NCBI GenBank assembly: GCA_009746045.1
Contig: RPFO01000104.1
Span: forward strand, 6,012,395 to 6,076,394
Length of the DNA stretch: 64,000 bases
Reading direction: 5' to 3'
Source of the DNA: Mesostigma viride
Lineage: Eukaryota; Streptophyta; Mesostigmatophyceae; Mesostigmatales; Mesostigmataceae
Shown here: one piece after another, positions 9,802 through 19,105 of the stretch
Layout: the number at the start of each line of letters is the position of its first letter
How positions within the stretch are numbered: the stretch's first letter is position 1
Notes under the pieces: generated by a model
The model's database searches: none
Seen by the model: the letters and a program-made list of their open reading frames with translations, nothing else
Told to the model about the DNA's origin: nothing
Position numbers and translations under genes: made by a program

Positions 9802-10283
9802 TTCATGACACCAGAGTGCCCTGTCACAGTAGACCCCTGAAGTAGCATCCTTGGAAGGATTTTGGCTAGTAGGGTTTTGACAGATCTGATGGTTCTTTCA
9901 ATGACCCCCTGACCCTCATGATCTTCCAGCCCAGCAATCTCTATTGCTTCACACCCTTCCAGGTCAGTCAGACAAGAAAATTGTTGATCAAGCAAAATTC
10001 TGTCAACTGGGTAGAATCTGGGTAAAGCAATCATGAGTGCAACACGTAGCTGCCCTGCAGACATGCCAGGTAGGGGTTCCATGACTGTGAACCTGGACCA
10101 TGAATCTTTTAGGATCAGGTAGGGTTGGACATCTTTGTTGATGTGCATCACATCCCCCACTATCATGCCTCTAGTGGTGGAAGGAGTTGCAGTATGCCAT
10201 TTTTGAGGTTTGGGGCTATTGAACTGACATTCTTGACAGTGTTGTCTAGCCAGTTTTACTGCATTCCTGAGTTGTTTTCCCAT
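9786..10283 (-). pseudogene. Copia-1 integrase core
   Basis: Contains the CQEC half of the zinc-binding HHCC domain, then the three catalytic carboxylates: Asp in GDVMHIN (about 10140-10160), Asp in LLDQQF (about 9978-9995) and Glu in GVIERTIRS (about 9889-9908). Different frame from both neighbours, so frameshifts lie near 10260-10283 and 9790-9800. Confidence 0.85.
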
Positions 10284-10627
10284 GCTACTACCCCCCAGCC
10301 GTTGGCCAGTTCCTCAGCCACTGTTTCATGACCCATGGCTAGGTGCAGCTGATGAGCAAGCTCCTTGATATCTATGGAGTTGTCAACAGTAGGGGTTAGT
10401 GCTTTTATGTAAGGTTCCAGTACAGGGTGTTGGGAGGACAGTAAGGTTGCTGCCTCAAAATCAATTATGCCCTGGCTGCCATCCCCAATGGTAATGAGAT
10501 CATCATCCTCAGAGTAAGCAAGGTGAGAGAACTCACATTTGTTTGGGTAGCGAGGCCTGTTGCACCGGCTGCCTGGAGCTGGCCAGGTTGTGCCTCGTGT
10601 AGTGGCAGCCTGGGCAGAGATCCACAT
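10256..10627 (-). pseudogene. Copia-1 gag-pol junction and integrase His pair
   Basis: From about 10530 down the frame reads FSHLAYSEDDDLITIGDG and then IDIKELAHQLHLAMGHETV, whose H-x(n)-GH is the gag-pre-integrase His pair. The frame is +1 relative to the zinc-knuckle gag frame, so gag and pol may have been joined by a +1 shift or by mutation. No protease DTG motif occurs between the zinc knuckle and this His pair. Confidence 0.65.
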
Positions 10628-10841
10628 TGTTGCCCAGTGTAGGGTTGTGGTTGCACTGGTTGCGGCTGTGCCCCGTCTGGAAGCACCTCAGGCACCTGAC
10701 CCTTCCAGGGTTGCCAGGTTGCCTATTGTTGTTGTTGTTGTTGCCCTGTTGGGGCCGGTTGTTGTTGTTGTTATTGCCCTGTGAGGGCATGTTGTTGGTA
10801 TTGTTATTGTTAATTAATCGCAGCTTTTCTTGTTTGTTCAT
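10533..10841 (-). CDS. Copia-1 gag nucleocapsid part
   Basis: Asn-rich N-terminus (GTT trinucleotide runs at about 10725-10810) followed by a CCHC zinc knuckle, CLRCFQTGHSRNQC (Cx2Cx4Hx4C), and a second incomplete one (CPGCHYTRH). Nucleic-acid-binding part of Gag. The upstream gag shell is not recognisable in this copy. Confidence 0.7.
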   Translation of the reverse strand: MNKQEKLRLINNNNTNNMPSQGNNNNNNRPQQGNNNNNNRQPGNPGRVRCLRCFQTGHSRNQCNHNPTLGNNVDLCPGCHYTRHNLASSRQPVQQASLPKQM

Positions 10842-10850
10842 TGTATTGAT

Positions 10851-11142
10851 TGAGAGGACAGTATCTTTGCTGCCTCAAAACCCACCATGGTTTGGTAACA
10901 TTTTCGTTTGTTTGCTTGTAATGAGAGGACAGTAGCTGTGCTGCCTCAACACCAACCATGGTTTGGTAACCGTTTCGTTTGTTTGTTTGTAGTGAGAGGA
11001 CAGTATCTCTCTGTGCTGCCTCAACACCAACCATGGCTTGGTAACCGTTTCGTTTGTTTGTTTGTAGTGAGAGGACAGTATCTCTCTGTGCTGCCTCAAC
11101 ACCAACCATGGTTTGGTAACAGTTTTGTTTGTTTGTTTGTTT
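10851..11142. repeat. 71-75-bp tandem repeat within Copia-1
   Basis: Four copies starting at 10851, 10922, 10993 and 11068 with the core GAGGACAGTA...GCTGCCTCAA. The same core occurs once in the pol coding region (about 10434-10458, GAGGACAGTAAGGTTGCTGC), so the array arose from coding sequence. The minus-strand frame through it is an artefact of repetition. Confidence 0.8.
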
Positions 11143-12168
11143 TCTGTTAGTGTTTCTTGTTATTGCCTCCCGGTGAGCGTCAGCACCAGCCAGGTCTTTA
11201 CCCGCAAGTACATGCGTTTGGTAATGGCTTCTGCCACTACTGCATGCGTTATTGATTACGTGCGGCTGCTTGGCAAGCTCCATGTCTAGGGAGTTGACAG
11301 CAGTGGGTTTGATTAAGGGCCCTCAGCCCTGACATAGAGAGGATCAACAGTCTCCCTAGAGGGTAGAGGCTGTGCTGCCAAGAAAGCAACAATACCCTTA
11401 CACTCATCCCAAATAAAATGGGGAGATCTGCGTTCAAAAGACATGACATTCATTCAGATAACTCACGTTGGGGTGGACTGTGATACTTGTATCGTTTGCA
11501 TATGCCGTCCAGCCCAGGCCGCCCACCGCCGGCGATGGGGATAGGCCAGGAGTGCTTTTATCACATAACAGCTGGAGCGTTTCTATGCTCCTCATGCTGC
11601 AGCGATAGCTTTCTGTTTGGTTATGATATGTTTAAAAGATAGCCACCGCTCTTGAGCATTATATCAGAGCATGCATGAGGAAAGAAAGCAACGGACTTGC
11701 TTACGCTGGAAGCCCCAGGGGCCGGCGCAGGGCCGGTGCCTCCTGGGGGGTTGTTTTCCTGCCGCATTGCCGCCGCCATGGCTGCTCCAGCAGTGGGTGC
11801 TGCTGTCGCAGCCGCCGGGGAAGAGGGTTGGTCGGTGCCCCGTAGGGGAACCGGCTCCGCCACCGGCTGGCGCACAGGGGAGGGGGGTTGTTCGGACTGC
11901 CTCGCGGCAGCCGGACCCTCCACCTGGCTGGTATTGTCATGGTTGTTCTTTTGTTTTCTTTTTCTTTGTCTTCTTTTTGTTTTGTTGTTATTGCATGCAG
12001 GCGCACCGACATCAGCCGGTGCCCTGTTGTCTGGCGGACGACGCTGATCATCATCGTCGTCCCCAAGATATAGTTTCTTTTTCTCTTTTCTTTTCTTTTT
12101 TTTTTTTTCCAGTGCCGGTTTGAACCGTTGTTGAGTTTGATGTTGCTGAAGAGCGTTTATAAAATTCA
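11143..12168 (-). other. Copia-1 5' gag / leader region, degenerate
   Basis: Between the 5' LTR and the repeat array. A minus-strand frame (11621 to about 12168) encodes Lys- and Asp-runs followed by Pro/Ala-rich sequence. It may be the remnant of the gag N-terminus, but no capsid motif is visible. The bases after the LTR (minus strand TGAATTTTATAAACGC) do not match a tRNA 3' end I recognise. Confidence 0.4.
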
Positions 12169-12651
12169 AGTTAGGAATGAGAAATGAACGACGTGATATA
12201 TTGCTTGAGAACACTGTATGCTGTGAGCAATGAATTGCTTGGTTCATTAGAAAATAGGTTTACCCTTTATCAACGTTCCTCTCACCGGCTGCGCCGCCAG
12301 TGACCGTTGGGTGCAGACCGTTGGCCCGAGGCCACACGATGACAGGTAGCCGTCTAGTCACTGCATCGTGCGATCACAGATCAATGCACGCTGCAGTACG
12401 GTCCCTATCTAGGATACTCTAGTACCGTCCAATGACAGGACACTACGTATACTGGGTACTGACATCTGTCACGTACCTCAGTACCCAAAGTACCTATCTA
12501 GGGAAACGTATGCGACTCGACTAGCATTCCTATCTGCATAGCCCACGTGGTATTTATATTCACATACCAACGTAGGTTTACAAGGCTTATTCATACGTTG
12601 TATTCACAATGCCTTTGAGACTTAGTCTACAGCAAAGCATGGAGACTAACT
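12169..12651 (-). repeat. Copia-1 5' LTR
   Basis: 483-bp direct repeat of 4793-5275, essentially identical by eye. Flanked outside by CGGCT (12652-12656). High identity of the LTRs contrasts with the frameshifted interior. Confidence 0.9.
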
Positions 12652-12956
12652 CGGCTAATCATCTGTGTTGTTCGACGTCGCTCCGAAAATCGGCTAAGTC
12701 CCCGAAATCGGCTAATTTCCACGCGATGTCTCGCTATAATCGACTAGGCCTAGTTCGGTGGCTCGCTGGGCGCAGAGTATGATAGGCCGCTGGCCTCTGA
12801 CCCCCTGTCGACTAGGAAATTTTGACACTCGAATAAGGAAAATTCGATAATCGAATAGGAAAGTTCGATGGTCGAATAGGCAACTTCGATAATCGAATAG
12901 CCAATTCGATGACCCGACTAATATCGACCTTAGCCTTGCCGGCGCAAGCAAAAGTT

Positions 12957-12999
12957 TTAGTTATATACATCGATTCCTGCGGAATCGGTACTAAGCGCT
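12957..12999. repeat. Half palindrome at right end of FB-1
   Basis: AGTTATATACATCG... to ...CTAAGCGCT, one arm of the 76-bp palindrome cut at its centre. It abuts the TTCAC target duplication at 13000-13004. Confidence 0.8.
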
Positions 13000-13216
13000 T
13001 TCACCTCCACCACTTTGCCAGGCTCCCAAACATACGCAGCCGGCCGCGCCCCATCGCGCTCGTACTTGTACCTTTGTGCCATGCGAAGGCCCCGTGCAGT
13101 GCTTCTCCGAAACCACCAGGGCCCGGTCGCTCTTGAACCACCGCGGTTGGCAGTAAGGTTCTCAGATAGTGCGCAAGCCCCAAGTCCATGGGACCACTAG
13201 GAAGCTTTCGCTTTGC

Positions 13217-13324
13217 AGCCGGCTTGTTGCTGGCGGCCGGCTTGTTGCTGGCGGCCGGCTTGTTGCTGGCGGCCGGCTTGTTGCTGGCGGCCGGCTTGTT
13301 GCTGGCGGCCGGCTTGTTGATGGC
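13217..13324. repeat. 18-bp coding repeat (NKPAAS), six copies
   Basis: Six tandem copies of GCCGGCTTGTTGCTGGCG on the plus strand, encoding Asn-Lys-Pro-Ala-Ala-Ser on the minus strand. Confidence 0.9.
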
Positions 13325-13784
13325 GGGGCGCGACGTGATGGGCTCGAAGACATCTGGCTTGATGGCAGGCACACGAGCATGGGTGGGAGACCATCCGGCA
13401 TTGGCAGGTCGGCCAGCTTGGGCACCGGAGTGGGCGGCTCCACGGTGTTGTTGGGCACCGGAGGGGGCGGCTGCACAGCGTTGCTGGGCACCGGAGGGGG
13501 CGGCATGACAGGCTGCGTGCCAACGGGAGGGGGCCGCGGTACAACCTTCTTGGCCGGCCACCGGAGTGGGCGGCATGACAGGCTGCTTGCCAACGGGAGG
13601 GGGCGGCGGTACTACCTTCTTGGCCACCGGAGGCGGCGGCCTCACATCCGATGCCTCCACAGGTGGAGGCGCGGACCCTGCGACTTCCTGCTCTAACTCC
13701 TCCTCAAGGGCTTGGAGCCGAGCTCTGAGTCTCCGAATTTCATCTGCTCGGCAGCCTGTGGCATGCTGCACAGGCTTGGCCTCC

Positions 13785-13908
13785 AGCTTGACCTCCGGCT
13801 TGACCTCCGGCTTGACCTCCGGCTTGGCCGCTGGCTTGGCCGCCGGCTTGGCCGCCGGCTTGGCCGCCGGCTTGGCCGCCGGCTTCAGTTGGCCGCCGGC
13901 TTGGCAGC
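13785..13908. repeat. 12-bp coding repeats (KPEV / KPAA)
   Basis: Three or four copies of a Lys-Pro-Glu-Val unit, then six of Lys-Pro-Ala-Ala (12 bp, plus strand GGCTTGGCCGCC), reminiscent of linker-histone-like tails. The last repeat is broken by a 5-bp insertion. Confidence 0.85.
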
Positions 13909-14044
13909 AGGAATTGCCTGCAAGCAGAGGGCGGGGCATGGAATAAGGACGTTAACATTCGGGAAGTCGGTTAAGAGCAGACCCGCGATGAAAGAAAAAA
14001 CCAAGAAGCTTGCAGACTCCTGTAGCTAAAGATAGCGTTATTAC

Positions 14045-14248
14045 CTTTGGCATGTTCGTCACGTCGCCCAGCGCTTGTCGATTTTCCTTCAGGTCGCCGT
14101 CATCATCCTCGTCCTCAACGCCAGCACTCTGCCGCTTTTTGGAGCTCGTGTTGCTTAGCCAACGGCTCAGCTCCTTCCTTACAAATTCGTCAACACTTAA
14201 AGCTTTGGGTTTGGAGCCCTTGGGCTTCTGGGGGGCCGGTGAGCTCAC
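14045..14248 (-). CDS. First recognisable exon of the Lys/Ala/Pro-rich gene
   Basis: ATG at 14248 with SSPAPQKPKGSKPKALS, a helical segment (SVDEFVRKELSRWLSNT), then an acidic tract (GVEDEDDDGDL), ending ...NMPK at a GTAATA donor (14044). The acceptor TTGCAG is at 13918. Upstream minus-strand sequence (to about 14360) has short open frames that may be further exons, so the start is uncertain. Part of the gene that the FB-1 nest interrupts. Confidence 0.5.
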
Positions 14249-14360
14249 CAGTCGTGGGATCTAGCACCCAGCATGATGCGTCATACTTATATCCAGCTCG
14301 GCACGGTTGTCGTCACCCACAGCTGTTTCTAGAAAGTTACTGCAGCTCTTCTTGACCCGG

Positions 14361-14829
14361 TTAATCAGCGCCTCCACCATCTTGCCATGCATCCTGTTCC
14401 TTGAGGACATACCCTTCTACCAGGTATGCACGGCCAAAGGTCGTTATTTGCAGTCTTAAGGTCTTGACATATTCCTTGGGACCGACGTTTTGTTTCGGCT
14501 TTTCGTCTTCGGTCGCTCTTGCATCAAATCGCTCCCACTCCTCGTCACTGCACACGTGAGCTGGTCGGAGCACTGCTACCCTTCTCGGCACAACGTTCGG
14601 TCGCACACCACCATGATGCAGATGACCAAGGCCAGTGGCAAAGCCCGGAATCCCCCCGCTTTGCGAACAGAGACGGTGCCAACGTATACATGACGCACTG
14701 CATGCACCTGCCTCTGTCCGCCGTTGGATTCAGCAGATCGACGAACCTGGAAGCATCCCGCGCAAAGAGTTTTTGAACGTCTTTCGCCAAAAGCCACCAA
14801 CGGCAACTACACAAACGGCCGGCCCGCAC
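14361..14829 (-). CDS. Hypothetical coding segment
   Basis: Two overlapping minus-strand frames look protein-like: one encodes AKDVQKLFARDASRFVDLLN (about 14690-14800), the other VCSDEEWERFDARATEDEKP and VKTLRLQITTFGRAYLVEGY (14361-14560). They could be successive exons or one frameshifted gene, perhaps the 5' part of the gene downstream. I do not recognise a family. Confidence 0.3.
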
Positions 14830-15545
14830 GCCCTGCGCGGGGCCCGCACGCCCCGAGCGGCTGCGTGCGGATCGGCTAAACTCCGTACTGCTTGGTACAA
14901 GTACAGAGGCCTCAGGAGCTAAGGCTGTACCGTTTCAGTAGACTTCTACCAATGAGCCCGTGACTAACCAATACCACCGTACACTGACCGTAATATCTAC
15001 CATTTGAATGACTGGCCCAGGTTCGTGGGGCAAATGGCAGCCCTGAGAAAATGTCCGTTTGATCAAAAGGGATCGACGACATCGAAAGCGTTGGCGAGCA
15101 GACTCAATCAAACTTGCAACGGGTGACTTAGCGGCTATCACGGCGGCGGGTGGCACGCAGGCGGGCACCAGAAAGATGGCGGTCGGCTTTTGCTACCCAC
15201 CCATGGATACCGGACTCGAGCCGATCAGTTACATCGACACACAATGATGCTAGCTGGCCAAATTTCTGGATATCTCCTTTCCCTTCCTCCATGGATACCT
15301 ACATTGTCCAGTTGCATTGGTCATCCTCCAGGCTTCCTCAGTTTTATCGCGAAATTATGGTGGATGCGTTCCTGGAAATTTGGACAGAGCCGGACTTCAT
15401 GCTCACTGTTGATTAGTGAGCGGCCAGTGGTCTCACTGCCGCAGGCGTCCCAGCGTGGCTCGATTTGTGCGCCTGATGGCAACTGGTTAGCCACGGAGGG
15501 CCGGCATTGACCATCAACGGTCGATGCCGGCCCTCCATCTAGAGA
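14830..15545. other. Stretch without recognised gene
   Basis: No convincing gene. A strong hairpin (15496-15535, stem GGAGGGCCGGCAT / ATGCCGGCCCTCC) lies just upstream of the CACTA fragment and may belong to it. Confidence 0.45.
15496..15535. repeat. GC-rich hairpin
   Basis: Inverted repeat with a 13-bp perfect outer stem and a 4-5-bp inner stem around a short loop. Confidence 0.75.
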
Positions 15546-16285
15546 TTGTTTGAAATGCGTCAAGGACAGACAGTCGACGAATTCATGGCCGAGGAACCTG
15601 ATGACGGGTCGGCCAGTGGAGAGGATGCAGCACGCAAGTTTGCTAGAAATTATGACGAAGCAGTGGCCAGAGTCAAGGACGATACGCCATTGTACCCGGG
15701 ATCTGAGAGCAAGGCGTTGATGTTTACATTGCAATCGCTGACGCTAATGGGGGAAAACTCGTGCCCTCGGACCTTTGCTGATGAGCTCTTTAATTGCTCT
15801 TTAGTTGCTGTTGGGAAACGTTCTCCCCGCGGGCAACACTCTGCCCGACAGTATCTGGAAGGCACGGAAAGTGATCAAAGGCTTGGGCTTGGGGTACCGT
15901 GTGTACGTACGATGCCTGCCCATGCGAGGGTTACTTGTACAAGGACAAGATTACTAAGAGCTGCCCTCTTTGCAAGCTGTCGCGCTACGAGACGTACACT
16001 AACAGAAACGGTGACATCGTCAACGCGCGGAAAGCGCATCGCCAGGCTAGGCACTTCCCCCTGATGGATCGGATTAGGGCCTGGTTCCGAGTCCCAGAAA
16101 TGGCGGAAGCCCTTCAGTACGCTGCGAACCATGAAAACAGGGAGCCAGACTCATCCACGCGCGTTGTGGACGGCTTGAAAGGCAGGTTTGCACTTGTTTC
16201 TACGCCTTCTGTTATGCAATATGTGCCAAAGTATCAAGTTCGAGATTTTTCCTCTGGCGCGTATCTTTTGTTTGTACTGCTCTGA
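15546..16285 (+). pseudogene. CACTA (EnSpm) transposase fragment, TNP2-like
   Basis: Plus-strand pieces match the N-terminal half of plant-type TNP2 transposases: PLYPGSESKALMFTLQSL, then in the shifted frame NTLPDSIWKARKVIKGLGLGY, then YDACPCEGYLYKDK with the Cys pair CPLCKLSRYE, then PLMDRIRAWFRVPEM. The middle frame and the later frame are separated by what looks like a 4-bp duplication of GTAC at about 15905-15912. The catalytic core is missing and the fragment decays into unrelated sequence near 16200. Confidence 0.75.
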
Positions 16286-16309
16286 TGGATACCTTTCTTT
16301 TTACGTCTG

Positions 16310-16678
16310 GTGTTTCTTGTGCATGGACCTGATCGTGCAGACAGCCGTGCCATATGTGAGGGGATCCAGTCCAGTTTGTACATAAAGGAGTTAATGCTGG
16401 AGCTGGCTTCAGTTACCCCTTGGACCTTGCAGATGGAGACGTTGTTGCTAATAGACAGCATGGGTATGGTCCAGTTTGTTCACAAGCAGCTGGCCAGGAT
16501 CCGGGATCTGGATTATTTGTTGCTGAAGGAGTTGGCCAGTTTGGTTGACTTGAAGCATATCCCTGGCAAGGAGAACCCTGCTGATGCATTAAGCTGCCAC
16601 ACAAGGCCCCAGCCCAGTACAATGTACTGCATGAGGAAGCTCATGAATGATGACTGTCAAGTTGGTCTATCTGTCTAA
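16310..16678 (+). pseudogene. Copia RNase H remnant
   Basis: Plus-strand frame with ADSRAICEGIQSSLYIKEL (second acidic motif region), LLIDSMGMVQFV (third acidic motif), ARIRDLDYLLLKELASLVD and GKENPADALS, the end of a copia RNase H. Closely related to the corresponding part of Copia-2 pol (34350-34620). RT and upstream parts are missing. Confidence 0.8.
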
Positions 16679-18285
16679 AAGCTGAGAGCTGGGTGCTTAC
16701 ATAAGTCTCTGGATATCAGGCTAAGAGCTTGATTGTACATAATCTTGAGCACACCTTCAATGAGGGGTGAGACATGTCTCTGGTGTGGGAATGTCTGACA
16801 TTGTCTCTGATGGAGAGATGTCTATCTGGGGTTTTCATCTCATGGTCTGCATGAGGTTAAACCCCAGATCTGTGGTTTGTGGGCGGGGTTCGATTCCCTG
16901 GTGCCGTCTTAAGGCGGAGTTTCACGGACTGGCTGACCCATCCATCCTGCTGATGAGGTGGCGACAGGTCCCCTGATTTTCCACGGTTGGAATGAGTCCT
17001 TGTTTTTCTGCACATTGTGCTTCGCGTAGATGTTGTATCTGGTTCGATAAGGGGCAGCTTACCGGCGCCGACTCCTGTCTGGGGGTCAGCAATGTTTTCT
17101 GATGAGCTGTTGTGGGTGATCTGTGGGGTTTCGCCTAAGGTCCTGAAGGTTGTACATACTTCTCAAGTTCTTCACTGAACACCTATGGGCTGCCACAGTT
17201 AAGGCCAACCTCTTGTACATGGGTAACACAACGAACCTCCCAGGAAGGGATAGGGACTCATGGTAATTTGTTTGTGCTCCTGAACCAGTATGGGTGCTAT
17301 GTACATATAATAAGGAATCCAAGCTGGCTGTCATGCCCAGAGGGTTGTGACTTGTAGTCGGGGAGGATGTCCAGTACCCATTGTGTGTGTTTGTATGTAG
17401 ACTTGTGTGAGCTGCTATACAGCTCAAGAAAAGAAAGGATTGGAGTTATAAACGCCAAGCGCATAGGCGTGTTCCTGATTCGGCATATTTCTCTACGATT
17501 CCAGCGGCACCGGAACGAGTTCATTCCGACAAGTATCAAGAAAGTTATGGCGTTCCGACTTCCCGGTCGCGCGCGAGCGCGAGCCGGCTGTTCTTCCAAG
17601 TCGTGCGTGAATATGTGCCGACGGCATATGGGGTCGACAGCAAATATTCCTGGGCTGACAGGAATTAGGTACTGTACCTACGACGGTATAGGATTAATAC
17701 GTCGTACGCAGGAAATAGGAACCTTGACCTGTGGTCTGTTGGTACCGCAGGCTTGGTCTTGGACTATTGGATGCATATGCAATAATCACTGTCTGTGTGG
17801 ACTGTAATCTGTGGTCACTGTGCCTGTATGGCAGACCTACTGTATAGGATCTGGACGCTGTACAGGTTGTTAATACTGTACCGGGGTGTTAATACTGAGC
17901 AGGCCCTACGAGGCTGCTCAGGCCTACTTAATAGCAAAGCATAGTGAACAACAAGTATATAAATAAAGAATATATAGGCCAGTGCCAACTGGTCATCTTG
18001 CGAGCCCGCCTCACGTGTGTTGCCTTGACTTGGCAAGCTCGTGTCTAAGCCCTCAAATGACTGATCGAGTGCTGTAAGCATATCCAATTTTAACAAAGCT
18101 CCGTTCCAACCACATTCGCATCATTGCTGCATTGCAACCATATCCTTATATATTGCACTTAAAAACGTTAACTATTATGGGGATCCACGCGTCCCCTGGC
18201 TGCAGGCGGTGGCCCTCCCCCTCCACTGTCAAGTGGTGAGCAGCATGCAGCGGGGTGGAGCGGGTCAACAGCGCAGCCGGCAACA
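16679..18285. other. Stretch without recognised gene
   Basis: Mostly unrecognised. GGGGTTCGATTCCC at about 16885-16898 matches the Pol III B-box / T-arm consensus and may be part of a tRNA-derived remnant. The segment directly after the RNase H remnant may include old copia 3' sequence. No long frame has a recognisable domain. Confidence 0.4.
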
Positions 18286-18501
18286 TTGATCAAGACCCTC
18301 AAGCGCAACCGCATGCTGGCCGCCACCCTGGAGCGGCATGTGTACATCCACCACAACCTCCATGTGTTGGACTCCGTCACCGCGTACGACTACGAGGAGC
18401 CCATCATCCTGTGGGACGAGCACGTGCTCGCCCCATCGGATGACGATCGAGGAGGACGACCTGGCTGAGCGCGAGCAGGCAGATGACCTGCGTGTTGACT
18501 A
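18286..18501 (+). pseudogene. hAT transposase C-terminal remnant
   Basis: Short plus-strand frame with KRNRMLAATLERHVYIHHNL followed by HVLDSV and an acidic tail. The KRNRL...VYVHxNLRLL pattern is typical of the end of the hAT C-terminal dimerisation region. No upstream catalytic part is present. Confidence 0.5.
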
Positions 18502-18554
18502 AAGGAAAAGCAACAACGCCTACATATACGGCAGCTGTGGGAATGGCAGTTGGA

Positions 18555-18770
18555 GCGGGACACCTCAGTATCCGTACGGTACTGCATGAGGTGTCACGTG
18601 GACTGATGTGCAGTAATTAGTGTCATGCAGAAGTGTGAGTTAGATGAGATGCTTATTAGGCTGACACACGGGTTTCCGGCCTGCGCGCCGCGTATTGCCT
18701 ACCGCGGCTGAGCGGGACACCTCAGTACTGTACGGCAGGTCGTACGGTACTGAGGTGTCATGTGGACTGT
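18555..18770. repeat. Duplicated unit with internal palindrome
   Basis: GCGGGACACCTCAGTA...GAGGTGTCA...GTGGACTG occurs at 18555-18605 and again at 18712-18770. The second copy contains GACACCTCAGTAC/GTACTGAGGTGTC as an inverted pair. Another imperfect hairpin (CCAGATCCGGG/CCGGGTCTGACGG) follows at about 18800-18845. Confidence 0.65.
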
Positions 18771-19105
18771 AGTGCCAGACTGTGCCTATAGTCTCTAGCT
18801 CGACCCGCCAGATCCGGGTTATCCGGGTCTGACGGGCCGATCGAGTGTAGTTGATGCTAGTGACGTGGTAATTGCATGGCATTGCAGTGTACAGTTGTCC
18901 ACTGGTAGACCGTGCTGCAGTCGGCGTTGCCATAGGCATATAGGCGTGGCACTGGGGAGTGCCACAGCACCGAGCAGCTCACGCCTTCAGCGTTTCCATT
19001 CTGAGCCCTTTTGGTGTTCATTGTATTATTTACATAATACATTCTCTCTTCCTTAGCGGTGAGTTGTTCGCCTAGTCCATCTCACAACTTGGACTGAAAT
19101 TCGAT

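Larger units (their letters stand above)
4793..12651 (-). mobile_element. Copia-1: degenerate Ty1/copia element
   Basis: Two 483-bp LTRs (4793-5275, 12169-12651) bracket gag-pol pieces on the minus strand. Flanks carry CGGCT on both sides (4788-4792, 12652-12656), and removing the element restores the foldback arm exactly. Order along the minus strand: zinc-knuckle gag, integrase, protease-like domain, reverse transcriptase, RNase H. At least four frame changes and a hAT-like insertion (6580-7929) break the coding region, so it is dead. The protease domain lies after integrase, unlike canonical copia. Confidence 0.9.
1930..12999. mobile_element. Foldback element FB-1 (host of two nested retroelements)
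   Basis: The segment 2006-2515 reappears in inverse orientation as 4580-4792 plus 12657-12956, and the two arms flank a palindrome-rich centre. With the DIRS-like insertion (2662-4579) and the copia element (4793-12651) removed, the foldback is about 1.3 kb. Each arm end carries the palindrome AGTTATATACATCG...; the right outer palindrome is cut at its centre (12957-12999). Flanked by TTCAC duplications. It has no coding capacity of its own. The arms hold 21-bp subrepeats and a tRNA-like B-box motif. Mobility was presumably supplied in trans by an unknown transposase. Confidence 0.75.
13000..13917 (-). pseudogene. Lys/Ala/Pro-rich repeat protein, middle exon (split gene)
   Basis: After a GT-AG intron (14044-13918) the minus strand carries KPAA repeats, a coiled-coil segment (RRLRARLQALEEELEQEV), several PPPPV units, a run of six NKPAAS units, a conserved stretch KRKLPSGPMDLGLAHYLRTL, and finally KYERDGARPAAYVWEPGKVV, which joins in frame to 1929 once the foldback nest is removed. 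The coding track changes frame several times, including a 5-bp insertion in the KPAA repeat near 13886, so it is a pseudogene or a badly drifting repeat gene. Function unknown. Confidence 0.55.

Noticed and set aside
10810..11283. 157-codon frame with repeated QTNK...VEAAQ
   Set aside because: Translation of the 71-75-bp tandem array, not a gene.
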